Assembly: GCA_900318145.1 (NCBI GenBank)
Contig: ONJM01000011.1
Coordinates: forward strand, 1-64,000
Source of the DNA: an uncultured Eubacteriales bacterium
Lineage (GTDB): Bacteria; Bacillota; Clostridia; Christensenellales; Aristaeellaceae
Length of the DNA stretch: 64,000 nt
Reading direction: 5' to 3'
Shown here: positions 33,519 through 42,301 of the stretch, in pieces
Position numbering within the stretch: position 1 is the stretch's first letter
Layout of the letters: each line of letters opens with the position of its first letter
Notes under the pieces: generated by a model
The model's database searches: none
Seen by the model: only the letters and a program-made list of their open reading frames with translations
Told to the model about the DNA's origin: nothing
Made by a program: the position numbers and the translations under genes

Positions 33519-33548
33519 ATTTTACACTTTTTTTCCTTTGCACGTCAA
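33519..33548 (-). promoter_or_regulatory. Promoter of the HerA-like gene
   Basis: On the minus strand TTGACG (33548-33543), an 18-nt spacer and TAAAAT (33524-33519). The leader is about 35 bases. A CCGGGGC/GCCCCGG hairpin (33554-33574) lies between this promoter and the end of the upstream rph-rdgB gene but has no T-run in the direction of that gene. Confidence 0.7.
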
Positions 33549-33605
33549 GGCTTCCGGGGCTTTTAATGCCCCGGTTTCCGTATTTTTCCGGGTTTTTCCG
33601 GCCTG

Positions 33606-34943
33606 TTACCCTTCCCGGCTGATTTTTGCCATGATTTTCGCCATTTCCCGGGCTGCCCGTGCGCGGTGGCTGATCTCGTTTTTCTCCTGTTCGTTCATCT
33701 CCGCGTAGGTCTTTCCCATGGGTTCATACAGGAACAGCGGGTCGTATCCGAATCCTCCGGTACCCTGCCGTTTGTGCAGGATCGTTCCGGGACAGCTCCC
33801 TTCAGCAATGTAGGGCTCCTTTCCCGGGAACTTCAGCGCCAAGGCGCATATAAAGCTGGCCCGCCGGTCCTCTTTGCCTTCCATCCGGCGCAGCAGCAGG
33901 TCGTTGTTCGCCTCGTCGTCTCCGTGTTCCCCGGCATAGCGGGCGGACAGCACGCCCGGCTCTCCGTCCAGCACCTCGACGCACAGCCCGCTGTCGTCCG
34001 CGATCGCGGGAAGTCCGGTTGCGGCGCATACCGCCTCCGCTTTGATCACGGCGTTTCCCGCGAATGTGGAGGCGTTTTCATCGATGGGACCGTAGAATCC
34101 CGCCGCTGACATCGGCGCCAGTGTATAGTAGTCCCGGAACATCTCCTGCAGCTCCCGCAGCTTATGCTCGTTGCCTGTGGCAGCCAGCAGCAGCGGCTTT
34201 GGCGCGATATGGCGCGCCCGGTCCCCCAGCGCTTCCCGCTGCGCCTGCATCAGTTCGGCAATCCCTTTCATCCCGTAGCTCATCAGGACCGTCAGCTCCT
34301 CATTGCTGAAAGCCCTGCCCTCTCCGGTGCCCTGGAGCTCAATGAATTCCCGGTTCTCATTCATGACGAAGTTCATGTCCGTCTGAGCGCTGCTGTCCTC
34401 TGTATAGCACAGATCCAGGCACGGCATATCCCCGACAATGCCGGCGCTGATGGCTGCCACCTGATGGACGATGGGACTCACCAGCAGCTTCTTCTCCCGG
34501 ATCATCCGGTCCACCGCGCAGGTCAGGGCCACCATGGCTCCGGTAATGGAGGCGGTGCGTGTTCCCCCGTCCGCTTCCAGCACATCGCAGTCCAGCGTAA
34601 TGGTCCGTTCCCCCAGTGCTTTCAGATCCACCGCCTGCCGCAGGGAACGGCCGATCAGCCGCTGAATCTCAACGCTCCGGCCGTCCTTTTTGATCCCGTC
34701 GCGCTTTTTCCGTTCCGTAGTGGAGGCCGGCAGCATGGCGTACTCCGCTGTCACCCATCCCTGGCCTTTTCCTTTCAGGAAGGGCGGCACCGCTTCCTCC
34801 ACGCTGGCAGTGCAGATCACCCGGGTATTCCCCGTGGCGATCAGGCAGCTGCCGTACGCCGTCCGCACAAAATCCGTCTGGATGCTCACCGGGCGCTTCT
34901 CCTCCGGCCGTCTTCCGTCCGCACGCTTCTCCATGCCTGTCAT
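33606..34943 (-). CDS. rph: Fused ribonuclease PH and RdgB/HAM1-type NTP pyrophosphatase
   Basis: Two enzymes in one 445-residue chain. Residues 1-243 are RNase PH, a phosphorolytic 3' tRNA exonuclease (TDFVRTAYGSCLIATGNTRVICTASVEE, then CDVLEADGGTRTASITGA). Residues ~250-445 are the HAM1/RdgB family, which removes dITP/XTP from the pool (LLLAATGNEHKLRELQ, IADDSGLCVEVLDG, GTGGFGYDPLF, KNEISHRARA). Both sets of active-site motifs look intact, so both activities are expected. ATG at 34943 is preferred over a TTG just before because GGGAGG is nine bases away. Neighbouring rph and rdgB genes are common; fusion is less so. Confidence 0.95.
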   Translation of the reverse strand: MTGMEKRADGRRPEEKRPVSIQTDFVRTAYGSCLIATGNTRVICTASVEEAVPPFLKGKGQGWVTAEYAMLPASTTERKKRDGIKKDGRSVEIQRLIGRSLRQAVDLKALGERTITLDCDVLEADGGTRTASITGAMVALTCAVDRMIREKKLLVSPIVHQVAAISAGIVGDMPCLDLCYTEDSSAQTDMNFVMNENREFIELQGTGEGRAFSNEELTVLMSYGMKGIAELMQAQREALGDRARHIAPKPLLLAATGNEHKLRELQEMFRDYYTLAPMSAAGFYGPIDENASTFAGNAVIKAEAVCAATGLPAIADDSGLCVEVLDGEPGVLSARYAGEHGDDEANNDLLLRRMEGKEDRRASFICALALKFPGKEPYIAEGSCPGTILHKRQGTGGFGYDPLFLYEPMGKTYAEMNEQEKNEISHRARAAREMAKIMAKISREG

Positions 34944-35034
34944 CAATCATTTCCTCCCGCAAAAAGGATTTCTGTCTGTTTCTGTGGAATCTCTCTTCCG
35001 GATCAAGATTATTTCCGAAAGAGGCTGAACCGTT

Positions 35035-35637
35035 TTGAAAGACCGTATCCGCAAGCTGTTTACCAATGTATGGAATGTTCCCAATGTTCTGACGATGCTC
35101 CGCATCGTCCTGATTCCCGTATTCGTAATCGTGTTCTTCGGCGCTCCGGAGGGGAAGGACAGGATCGCCGCCCTTGTTGTTTTCGCCGCCGCGAGCATCA
35201 CCGATATGTTCGACGGGATGCTCGCCCGTAAGCTGAATCAGATAACTGATTTCGGAAAACTTTTCGATCCCCTGGCCGACAAGGTGATGGTTGTGACAGC
35301 GCTCATCTGCAACGCGGCTGTCATCCCGCAGGTCTTTCCCTGGACCGCCATCATCATCGTGGCGGCCAAGGAGCTGATCATGCTCGCCGGCGGAATGTTC
35401 ATGCTCAGCAAAGACGTCGTGGTTTACAGCAATTATGTCGGTAAAACAGCGCAGGTGTTTTTCATCCTGTCGCTGCTGCTTTCCTTTTTCCATCCGTCCC
35501 TGGAAGCTTCGGAATTCCGGATCCTCGGTATGACGCCGGATGTGCTCCTGCTGTGGATCACCGTTGCGCTCGCTCTGGCCGCCCTCGCGGTCTATGCTGC
35601 CGGAGCGATCAGAACCCTCCGGGCAAAGAAACAGTAA
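35035..35637 (+). CDS. pgsA: CDP-diacylglycerol--glycerol-3-phosphate 3-phosphatidyltransferase
   Basis: Membrane enzyme making phosphatidylglycerol phosphate, 200 residues with several membrane helices. The CDP-alcohol phosphotransferase signature D-G-x2-A-R-x8-G-x3-D-x3-D is exact (DGMLARKLNQITDFGKLFDP followed by LAD). The start is a TTG with AAAGAGG ten bases upstream; no better start exists before NVPNVLTMLRI. It is divergent from rph-rdgB and convergent with glpK, so phospholipid synthesis and glycerol phosphorylation genes face each other across a terminator. Confidence 0.95.
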   Translation: MKDRIRKLFTNVWNVPNVLTMLRIVLIPVFVIVFFGAPEGKDRIAALVVFAAASITDMFDGMLARKLNQITDFGKLFDPLADKVMVVTALICNAAVIPQVFPWTAIIIVAAKELIMLAGGMFMLSKDVVVYSNYVGKTAQVFFILSLLLSFFHPSLEASEFRILGMTPDVLLLWITVALALAALAVYAAGAIRTLRAKKQ

Positions 35638-35649
35638 CCCGTGTTTTTC

Positions 35650-35679
35650 CGGGCCGCGCGCCGCGCGGCCCGTTTTTTT
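35650..35679 (+). terminator. Rho-independent terminator of pgsA
   Basis: A 10-bp GC-only stem (CGGGCCGCGC / GCGCGGCCCG) with a 3-nt loop, followed by seven T. The T-run touches the glpK stop codon on the other strand. Confidence 0.9.
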
Positions 35680-37165
35680 ATTCTTTCGCGAATCCGAGGC
35701 TGCGTTCCACGGCTTTGTGCCAGCCCTTCATATACAGCAGCCTCGTTCCGTCGTCCATCCGACTGGGGAATTCAAGGTCCTGTTTCCAGGCCCGCGCGGT
35801 CTCCTCCGCGCAGCTGTATACGCCCGCGCCCAGTCCTGCCAGCAGCGCCGCGCCCAGGGCGGTAGTTTCCAGCACCTTCGGCCGAACGACGGGAATCCCG
35901 CAGATGTCCGCCTGAAACTGCATCAGGAAGCTGTTCGCGCTGGCTCCGCCGTCCACCTGCAGCCGCTCAGGCCGGCGTCCGGCGTCCTTCGCCATCGCTT
36001 CCATCAGATCCGCGCTCTGGAAAGCGATGGCCTCCAGCGCCGCGCGGACAATATGCGGACGTCCGGTTCCCCTGGTCATGCCGATCAGGGTCCCCCGGCT
36101 GTACATATCCCACCAGGGCGCGCCGAGTCCTGTAAAGGCCGGCACCAGATATACCCCGCCTGTTCCGGTTACGGACTGCGCCAGTGTTTCACTCTCCGCC
36201 GCGGTGGAAATAATCTTCAGCTCATCCCGGAGCCACTGGATCGTTGCGCCGCCCATGAACACGCTGCCTTCCAGGGCATAGGACGGTTTTCCGCCGATCC
36301 TCCACGCCATGGTCGTCAGCAGCCCGTTTTCGCTCTTCACCGGTTTATCTCCGGTATTCATCAGCATAAAGCATCCGGTGCCGTATGTGTTCTTCACATC
36401 GCCCGGTTTCAGGCACGCCTGGCCGAACAGGCTGGCGTGCTGGTCTCCGGCCATTCCGGTCACCGGAATCCGCCGCCCCAGAATCGCCGGATCCAGCATA
36501 CCGATAGGCCCTGCAGAATCTGTCACCCGGGGCAGGCATGCCCGCGGAATGTCCAGCAGCTTCAGCAGATCCTCATCCCATTCCTGGGTATGGAGATTGA
36601 ACAGCATGGTGCGTCCGGCGTTGGTGGCGTCCGTCACATGGGGCCGGTCCTCCAGCAGATTCCAGCACAGAAAACTGTCCGCTGTCCCGAAGCACAGATC
36701 GCCGCGTTCCGCCTTGTCCCGCAGGTTGTAGTAATCCAGCATCCACTTCAGTTTCGTGCCGGAGAAATACGCGTCCGGTACCAGTCCGGTCTTGTCCCGG
36801 ATCATTTCACCGCACCCTTCGCGTATCAGTTCCTCAACAATTCCCGAGGTTCTCCGGCATTGCCAGACGATGGCGTTCCCCGCGCATTCACCGGTTTTCC
36901 GGTCCCACAGGAAAGTGGTTTCCCGCTGGTTGGTTATACCGATGGCTTCAATATCCTCAGGATGAATATCCGCCAGGCGCACAGCTTCCCGCAGCGAAGA
37001 AATCTGGGTATCCAGGATATCCCTGGGGTCGTGTTCCACCCATCCGGGTTTCGGATAATGCTGCGGAAACTCCTGCCCGCAGGATGCCACCATCTGTCCG
37101 TCCGTCGTGAAGATGACCGTCCGTGAACTGGTTGTTCCCTGATCAAGCGCTGCCAGGTATTTCAT
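35678..37165 (-). CDS. glpK: Glycerol kinase
   Basis: Phosphorylates glycerol to glycerol-3-phosphate, FGGY family, 495 residues, standard length. It has the N-terminal ATP/glycerol motif LAALDQGTTSSRTVIF, ITNQRETTFLWDRKTG and the family signature region SYALEGSVFMGGATIQWLRD. The start lies 23 bases after the stop of the large propeller-protein gene, so they are probably co-transcribed. No glpF or glpD is nearby. Confidence 0.97.
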   Translation of the reverse strand: MKYLAALDQGTTSSRTVIFTTDGQMVASCGQEFPQHYPKPGWVEHDPRDILDTQISSLREAVRLADIHPEDIEAIGITNQRETTFLWDRKTGECAGNAIVWQCRRTSGIVEELIREGCGEMIRDKTGLVPDAYFSGTKLKWMLDYYNLRDKAERGDLCFGTADSFLCWNLLEDRPHVTDATNAGRTMLFNLHTQEWDEDLLKLLDIPRACLPRVTDSAGPIGMLDPAILGRRIPVTGMAGDQHASLFGQACLKPGDVKNTYGTGCFMLMNTGDKPVKSENGLLTTMAWRIGGKPSYALEGSVFMGGATIQWLRDELKIISTAAESETLAQSVTGTGGVYLVPAFTGLGAPWWDMYSRGTLIGMTRGTGRPHIVRAALEAIAFQSADLMEAMAKDAGRRPERLQVDGGASANSFLMQFQADICGIPVVRPKVLETTALGAALLAGLGAGVYSCAEETARAWKQDLEFPSRMDDGTRLLYMKGWHKAVERSLGFAKE

Positions 37166-37188
37166 TCCCCTGCCTCCTGTTTCAGCGG

Positions 37189-40100
37189 TTATTTTATCCG
37201 GATGCCGACCACAGATTCCGTGCCCTTTCCGGATGTTCCGATAACCATGATATCGTTGTACACCGCGGGAGATGCCAGAATCTTCCCCTCAATCCGGAGC
37301 TCCGCCTGCTGCTGTCCGTTCAGTCCGTCCAGCAGCAGCACCGTTCCGTCCTCGGCGCACTGGATGATGTATCCTTTTCCCTGCGCGTCGTATACCGCCA
37401 CGGGAGAGGATTCGCTACGGTCGCTCAGTCCCCGGCTCCACCGGATTCTTCCGGTTTCCTTTTCAAGGGCCACAACGGCCGCTTTTGTCTCCTCATCCAC
37501 GCCCAGCGTCTCCCGGCCCTGCGCGTTCAGTCCGGTCACCGTGAAATAGACCAGTTCGTTCAGCCCGCGCTGCCCGATCACCGGGGACGCCTTTACGCCG
37601 ACGTCTTCCTTTGTCTTCGTGTTCTTGGCCACGCCGATTCCCACGTTCCAGATTTCCTTGCCGCTCAGCGCGTCGTACCGGCGGATCTGGGCGTCCCCGG
37701 TTTTCCGGATCGAAAGCATATTGGCCGTATACAGATCCAGTCCGTTGTTTCCGTTCAGGTCCAGCGCCACCGCGGCCATCACTGAGTCTCCCGTTTCCAC
37801 TGCCCAGACCGTACTCAGATAGTTGGTGTCCACGCACCGGAGCACGCCGCCCATATCCGCGTAGAATACGTATTTGTCGTACATGGCATGGGAGGATTCC
37901 ACCGCGACCCGTTCATCCTTCTTTTCTCCCTTGGCCCGGGTGGCCAGCACCATTGTGGAAGGTTCGATGCTGAACGTCGCCGCCTGGTAATCAAAGCTGG
38001 TGTTCAGGCTCACCAGATACAGCAGCCCGTTTGTCCCCAGTGTAATCATCGTATCGCTGGTCCGGTCGATCAGCGCGGACGTCTCAAAGCTGCCGATCCG
38101 GTTGATTCCGCGGTGCATCTTGCCGTCCAGCCCGTCGATAAGCTTCATTTCCTTCTGGTTGTAAAGGTTGTACTGCCGCAGGCCGATGGACCCGGTCTTG
38201 TTTTTCATTTTCCGGGTAAACTGACCGACGTTCATATAGGGATATCCCGAAGGATGCAGGCTGGGCGTTCCCTTCATGGGGTAAGTCAGATTGATCGTGC
38301 CGCGGGTCATGGTGCCGTCCTCCAGGTCAAAGAAACGGATCACCCCGTCCACCCCGGCAATGATGACCTCCCGCATGGCGGATTTTGTCCTCTTGTCCTC
38401 ATCGATATTGGAAGCCTGCCGCACCTGCGCGCTCCATTTCGCGATCACCGGCTGCCCCGTCCATTCATATCCGTAGAAGGTCTGGGAAGCGCCCCGGGAA
38501 CTGCCGGCTTCCGCTGTCCAGATCTGGGTCAGCTGATCCGCTGATTCGATCTCGCCCACCGCCGCGTTCTGCCGGAACGCGTTCCCCCGGAAGGTCAGCA
38601 CGCCGATCTTTGTCACGGTGTAATCGTCTCCGGCGGGCATGTGAATCAGTTCCTTGGCCGGACGCACATAGCTCTTCTGTTTTTTCGACCCCGAATAGAT
38701 GGTAGAGGTCGTGATCAGTTCCGGCCCGGCTTCCGGCGCCGCCTCCGCTGTCAGCGCGGGCGTAGGCGTAGGCTCCGGTGTAGGCTCCGGCGTCGGTGTC
38801 GGTTCAGGCGTAGGTTCCGGCGTCGCCGTCGGTTCCGGCGTATCCTCTGTCTCTCCGCCCCAGGGAATTCCCCACAGATCATCCCCGTAATCTTCCGGAT
38901 CTTCAGCGGCTTCTCCGCTGCTTTCCGGTTCTTCCGCGGCTTCCCCGGAGTTTTCCGGATCTTCTGCGGCTTCCTCCTGTCCGTCCGGAGTACCATCCCC
39001 GGAGTCCCCGTCCGGCGCTGCGGTTACCTGCGGAGTTTCTTCCGGCGCCGGAGCTTCGGAAGCCGCCAGCGGCGGCGCGATTTCCAGCGTCTCGGAATAC
39101 TCCGTATCCGTCCATTCCCGTCCGGGCTGCCGCGTCTGCAGTTTCACGATGCCTTCGTATCCGTCCCGCACCCGGAAAGTCAGGGTCCAGATATTGCTGT
39201 CGCTGTTCTCCACCAGCGTGGATTCCGCGCCGACATTTACCCCGTCTTCATCCGTCAGCCGCAGTTCCTTTACGGTACTGTCCGTCGTCACGGAGAAAAT
39301 CACGTCCGCCGGAGCGATGGTCTTTTCGTTGCCTGTCACTGAAAAGGCAAAAATCTTCGCGGGTTCTTCTTTTTTTGCGAACAGGTCTTCCACCGGCTTC
39401 GTCACGTTCCGGGCAAGATCCCCGGCGCTGTCGCGCAGGTTGCTGCCTTCCGGCAGCGTAAGAATCACCGCCAGCAGCACCCCGCAGACAACCAGCAGCG
39501 CCGTAGCGATCCACATCGCCGGATGCCTTTTCGGCCGCGGATTCCGTTCCTCCGGCCTGCGGGGATCCTGGCCGTATTCCTGCGCGGTCCGGATATCCCG
39601 TACATAGTCCTGCGCGGTCCGGGGATTCCGGGCGTACTCCGGCCGCACCCGCGGATCCCGTGTCTCCCGCGCTTCGCGCGGGTCTCTGTTTTCCCGGCCC
39701 GCTTCCGAATCCCGCGGGGGCAGACTCATCCGCCCGGGCGCGTATCCGACGGAAATCCGTGCTCCGCTGTTGCTCCGGGACGCCCCTGGCACCCGCTTAT
39801 TCTCGCCGGAGCGCTGGAAATCAGGCACGCTGGAAGTGTCAAAAGCCCGGGTTTCGTCTCCGTTTATCCGCTCGGGGCGGATCGGGCGGCGCACCGTCGT
39901 CACCGGCCGCGGTTCAGGCGCCGGACGGCGTACCGCTGTTGCCGGCCGTGTTCCGGGCCGCCGCGGAACAGCTGCGCCGTCTTCCCCGTAAGGGGCGGCT
40001 GTCATTCTCCGGGCTTCCAGGGGCACCCTGCTTCCGGCGTCGGCGCTGTCCGGCATGAGCCGTTCCGTGCCCGCCGGTTCTTCTGCCTTGTCCGCATCCG

Positions 40101-40227
40101 CCGTTTCCTCCGCCGTTACCCCGGCGGAATATTCCGTCAGTTCGTCTTCCTCGTAATGCCGTTCGCTCCGCCTGCGGCGGCGCGGCGCCTCGTTTCTTTC
40201 CTCGTTCAGAGTTTCCTCAGTGTTCAA
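37189..40227 (-). CDS. Membrane-anchored PQQ-type beta-propeller protein with long disordered regions
   Basis: 1012 residues. Residues 1-236 are a basic, disordered cytoplasmic region rich in Arg/Pro with near-repeats (RDPREARETRDPR, RNPRTAQDYVRDIRTAQEYG). One membrane segment follows at ~237-257. The outside part has an Ig-like stretch (~280-385), an acidic and then TPEPTPEP-rich linker (~390-510) and a C-terminal ~480-residue beta-propeller with PQQ-like blades (IIAGVDGVIRFFDLEDG, ALSGKEIWNVGIG, ALEKETGRIRWSRGL, LASPAVYNDIMVIGTSG). Such propellers act as scaffolds or sensors; no enzyme site is seen. It has its own promoter and precedes glpK. Function unknown. Confidence 0.85.
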   Translation of the reverse strand: MNTEETLNEERNEAPRRRRRSERHYEEDELTEYSAGVTAEETADADKAEEPAGTERLMPDSADAGSRVPLEARRMTAAPYGEDGAAVPRRPGTRPATAVRRPAPEPRPVTTVRRPIRPERINGDETRAFDTSSVPDFQRSGENKRVPGASRSNSGARISVGYAPGRMSLPPRDSEAGRENRDPREARETRDPRVRPEYARNPRTAQDYVRDIRTAQEYGQDPRRPEERNPRPKRHPAMWIATALLVVCGVLLAVILTLPEGSNLRDSAGDLARNVTKPVEDLFAKKEEPAKIFAFSVTGNEKTIAPADVIFSVTTDSTVKELRLTDEDGVNVGAESTLVENSDSNIWTLTFRVRDGYEGIVKLQTRQPGREWTDTEYSETLEIAPPLAASEAPAPEETPQVTAAPDGDSGDGTPDGQEEAAEDPENSGEAAEEPESSGEAAEDPEDYGDDLWGIPWGGETEDTPEPTATPEPTPEPTPTPEPTPEPTPTPALTAEAAPEAGPELITTSTIYSGSKKQKSYVRPAKELIHMPAGDDYTVTKIGVLTFRGNAFRQNAAVGEIESADQLTQIWTAEAGSSRGASQTFYGYEWTGQPVIAKWSAQVRQASNIDEDKRTKSAMREVIIAGVDGVIRFFDLEDGTMTRGTINLTYPMKGTPSLHPSGYPYMNVGQFTRKMKNKTGSIGLRQYNLYNQKEMKLIDGLDGKMHRGINRIGSFETSALIDRTSDTMITLGTNGLLYLVSLNTSFDYQAATFSIEPSTMVLATRAKGEKKDERVAVESSHAMYDKYVFYADMGGVLRCVDTNYLSTVWAVETGDSVMAAVALDLNGNNGLDLYTANMLSIRKTGDAQIRRYDALSGKEIWNVGIGVAKNTKTKEDVGVKASPVIGQRGLNELVYFTVTGLNAQGRETLGVDEETKAAVVALEKETGRIRWSRGLSDRSESSPVAVYDAQGKGYIIQCAEDGTVLLLDGLNGQQQAELRIEGKILASPAVYNDIMVIGTSGKGTESVVGIRIK

Positions 40228-40274
40228 AACGCTTCGTCTCCTTTGCGCTGAATGTCTATAACTGTACAGTATAT

Positions 40275-40303
40275 ATTATACCGGAAATCACCGCCGATCT
40301 CAA
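40275..40303 (-). promoter_or_regulatory. Promoter of the propeller protein-glpK operon
   Basis: On the minus strand TTGAGA (40303-40298), a 17-nt spacer and a perfect TATAAT (40280-40275), about 48 bases before the ATG. Confidence 0.75.
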
Positions 40304-40326
40304 CTGTCTTTGATTCAGCCCGGCAT

Positions 40327-40355
40327 TTGCGTTTTTGACGGTCCGGTCCTATAAT
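40327..40355 (+). promoter_or_regulatory. Promoter of the radical SAM gene
   Basis: TTGCGT (40327-40332), a 17-nt spacer and a perfect TATAAT (40350-40355), 27 bases before the ATG. It is divergent from the promoter at 40275-40303. Confidence 0.65.
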
Positions 40356-40381
40356 GAGGCGTCAGAAATCGGAGGGTTGTT

Positions 40382-41254
40382 ATGGTTTGTACGCTGTGTC
40401 CCCGGATGTGCCGCGCCGACCGGTCGGCGCGTGCCGGTTTCTGCGGCCTGGGAGAGGAAATGCGTATCGCCCGTGTTGCGCCGCACCTGTGGGAGGAGCC
40501 GCCCGTTTCCGGTTCCCGGGGAACCGGCGCCGTCTTTTTCTCCGGCTGTACGCTTCGCTGCGTCTATTGCCAGAACGGGGAAATCTCCCACACCGGAACC
40601 GGCCGTGTTTTCACGCCGCGGCAGCTGTCTGACGCGCTGAAACGGCTCACGGATCAGGGGGTGCAGTCCCTGTCCTTCATCACCGGCACTCCCTTCGTTC
40701 CTCGGATTCTTGAAACACTGGAGCTCTGGCGTCCGCCTCTTCCCCTGGTATGGAATACTTCCGGTTATGAAACGGTGGAAACGCTTCGCCTTCTGGAAGG
40801 CGCCGTGGATGTCTACCTGCCGGATCTGAAGCATTATTCCGCCCGCATGGGGCAGCTGTGCGCCAAAGCGCCCGATTATTTCCGGGTCGCTTCCGAAGCT
40901 GTCCGGGAAATGTGCCGCCAGACCGGACCCTGCCTGTACGGCGAAGAGGGAATCATGACCCGCGGGGTCCTGATCCGCCATCTGATTCTCCCCGGGCTGA
41001 CCGGGGAAAGCATGAAACTCCTGACCTGGATCAAGGATAACCTGCCTCCCGGAACGCCGGTAAGCCTCATGCGCCAGTATATTCCCTGCAATAACGTTTC
41101 AGTACCCGGACTGGACCGCCGGATCACGGAAAAGGAATACCGCCGCGTCCGGGATCATATGGCGCTCCTCGGCCTCCCCGGCTTTCTCCAGGAACCGGAT
41201 TCCGCCGACCGCGGCTTTATTCCGGCCTTCAATACGCCGGAAAGCTTCTGCTGA
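40382..41254 (+). CDS. Radical SAM protein, PflX / pyruvate formate-lyase-activase-like
   Basis: Fe-S enzyme of the radical SAM superfamily, 290 residues. The 4Fe-4S/SAM motif is CTLRCVYCQN near residue 57. An N-terminal Cys cluster CTLCPRMCRADR...GFCG is typical of the COG1313 (PflX) group. Members are annotated as putative pyruvate formate-lyase activating enzymes, but their substrate is not known. No formate-lyase or other glycyl radical enzyme is in the window. The ATG has CGGAGGG upstream. It is a single-gene unit ending at a strong hairpin. Confidence 0.9.
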   Translation: MVCTLCPRMCRADRSARAGFCGLGEEMRIARVAPHLWEEPPVSGSRGTGAVFFSGCTLRCVYCQNGEISHTGTGRVFTPRQLSDALKRLTDQGVQSLSFITGTPFVPRILETLELWRPPLPLVWNTSGYETVETLRLLEGAVDVYLPDLKHYSARMGQLCAKAPDYFRVASEAVREMCRQTGPCLYGEEGIMTRGVLIRHLILPGLTGESMKLLTWIKDNLPPGTPVSLMRQYIPCNNVSVPGLDRRITEKEYRRVRDHMALLGLPGFLQEPDSADRGFIPAFNTPESFC

Positions 41255-41278
41255 TTCCCTCAGAGATCCCGTTCAAAC

Positions 41279-41316
41279 AAAATCCCTGCGGACTTCTCAG
41301 CGTCCGCAGGGATTTT
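41279..41316. terminator. Bidirectional terminator
   Basis: AAAATCCCTGCGGAC / GTCCGCAGGGATTTT form a perfect 15-bp stem with an 8-nt loop, with A- and T-runs at both ends. It separates the radical SAM gene from the convergent acyltransferase-fold gene. Confidence 0.92.
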
Positions 41317-41355
41317 GCTCCGGCAGTGCCGGGCGCTGCCGCCGCCCGGCATATC

Positions 41356-42252
41356 TCACTCCGCCTTCTGGGCGGCTTTTGCAACGTGGTATTCAACGCC
41401 TTCCTCAAATTTCACGGTTTCCGGCGGTTTTTCCATTTCCTCCGGATTGGCGATCATCCGCATAACGTCCGCGAAGAACGCGGAATAATGCGCTCCGGAG
41501 CAGACCCGTTCGTCCGCGGTGATGCCCATCGGCATCCACCGGCGCATCCGCGTTCTTCCGTCCGGTTCCACAAACGCTTCCTTCTGCACGCCGCCCATTC
41601 CCATGAACAGGCTTACATCACCGAAGTTGTAGATGTGATGCAGGGGTGCCGGCAGTCCGATGCTCCCGTTGTTGGTAATAAACAGGCCGCTGTAAAACGG
41701 AAGCTCCCGGCACAGAATTCCGGGCATCAGGCCGTAGCGGTCCAGCAGCTTAACCGCGGCCACAAGAAACGTGGCCACACCGGGAATCTTCAGCACCGCC
41801 CTCGCCAGCCGGATCACGAAATCCCCGTCCGCCGTGGCGCGCGAGGTTTCCACCGCCCGGTTCATCCGGTCCCGTACGTCAAACAGGGTATCCGTCAGGT
41901 CAAAACAGATCCGGACCGTTGTTTCGTCGCTTTCCGGATTCTGGGGGTCCTTCAGCACCGTATAGGAGACGGAACAGTTGTTCCGCGCGTAGTACTGCTT
42001 GTTGAAAATGAACCGGTTGATCTCGGGATGCTGGCTCACCGCCCGTACATAAGCCGCCACGATAATCTGCATAAAGGTGATCTTTTCGCCTTCGCGGCTT
42101 TTGCTCACAATGTACCGGGACATTTTTTCATAATCCAGATTGTGCTGCAGAAAAACCTGTGCGTCGCAGCGCATGGGCATCAGATACGGGGTAATCTGTA
42201 CAATGGGATCCAGGTGCTTTAACCGTTTTCCGTCCGGCCTGCGCCCAAACAT
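41356..42252 (-). CDS. CAT/E2-fold acyltransferase-like protein lacking the catalytic motif
   Basis: 298 residues from the ATG at 42252 (GGGAGGAAGG site). The sequence resembles the catalytic domain of 2-oxo acid dehydrogenase E2 / chloramphenicol acetyltransferases: DPIVQITPYLMPMRCDAQ, ITFMQIIVAAYVRAVSQHPEINRF, and near the end MPMGITADERVCSGAHYSAF. In active E2 enzymes the last motif reads DHRVxDGA; here the catalytic His is Glu and the Asp is Ser. No lipoyl domain is present. It may be a pseudoenzyme or use other residues. It follows divIVA by 49 bases on the same strand. The fold is likely; the function is unknown. Confidence 0.75.
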   Translation of the reverse strand: MFGRRPDGKRLKHLDPIVQITPYLMPMRCDAQVFLQHNLDYEKMSRYIVSKSREGEKITFMQIIVAAYVRAVSQHPEINRFIFNKQYYARNNCSVSYTVLKDPQNPESDETTVRICFDLTDTLFDVRDRMNRAVETSRATADGDFVIRLARAVLKIPGVATFLVAAVKLLDRYGLMPGILCRELPFYSGLFITNNGSIGLPAPLHHIYNFGDVSLFMGMGGVQKEAFVEPDGRTRMRRWMPMGITADERVCSGAHYSAFFADVMRMIANPEEMEKPPETVKFEEGVEYHVAKAAQKAE

Positions 42253-42301
42253 AGTGCCTTCCTCCCACATAAAAAACTAGGATCGGGAAACCGGCTGCTG
42301 A

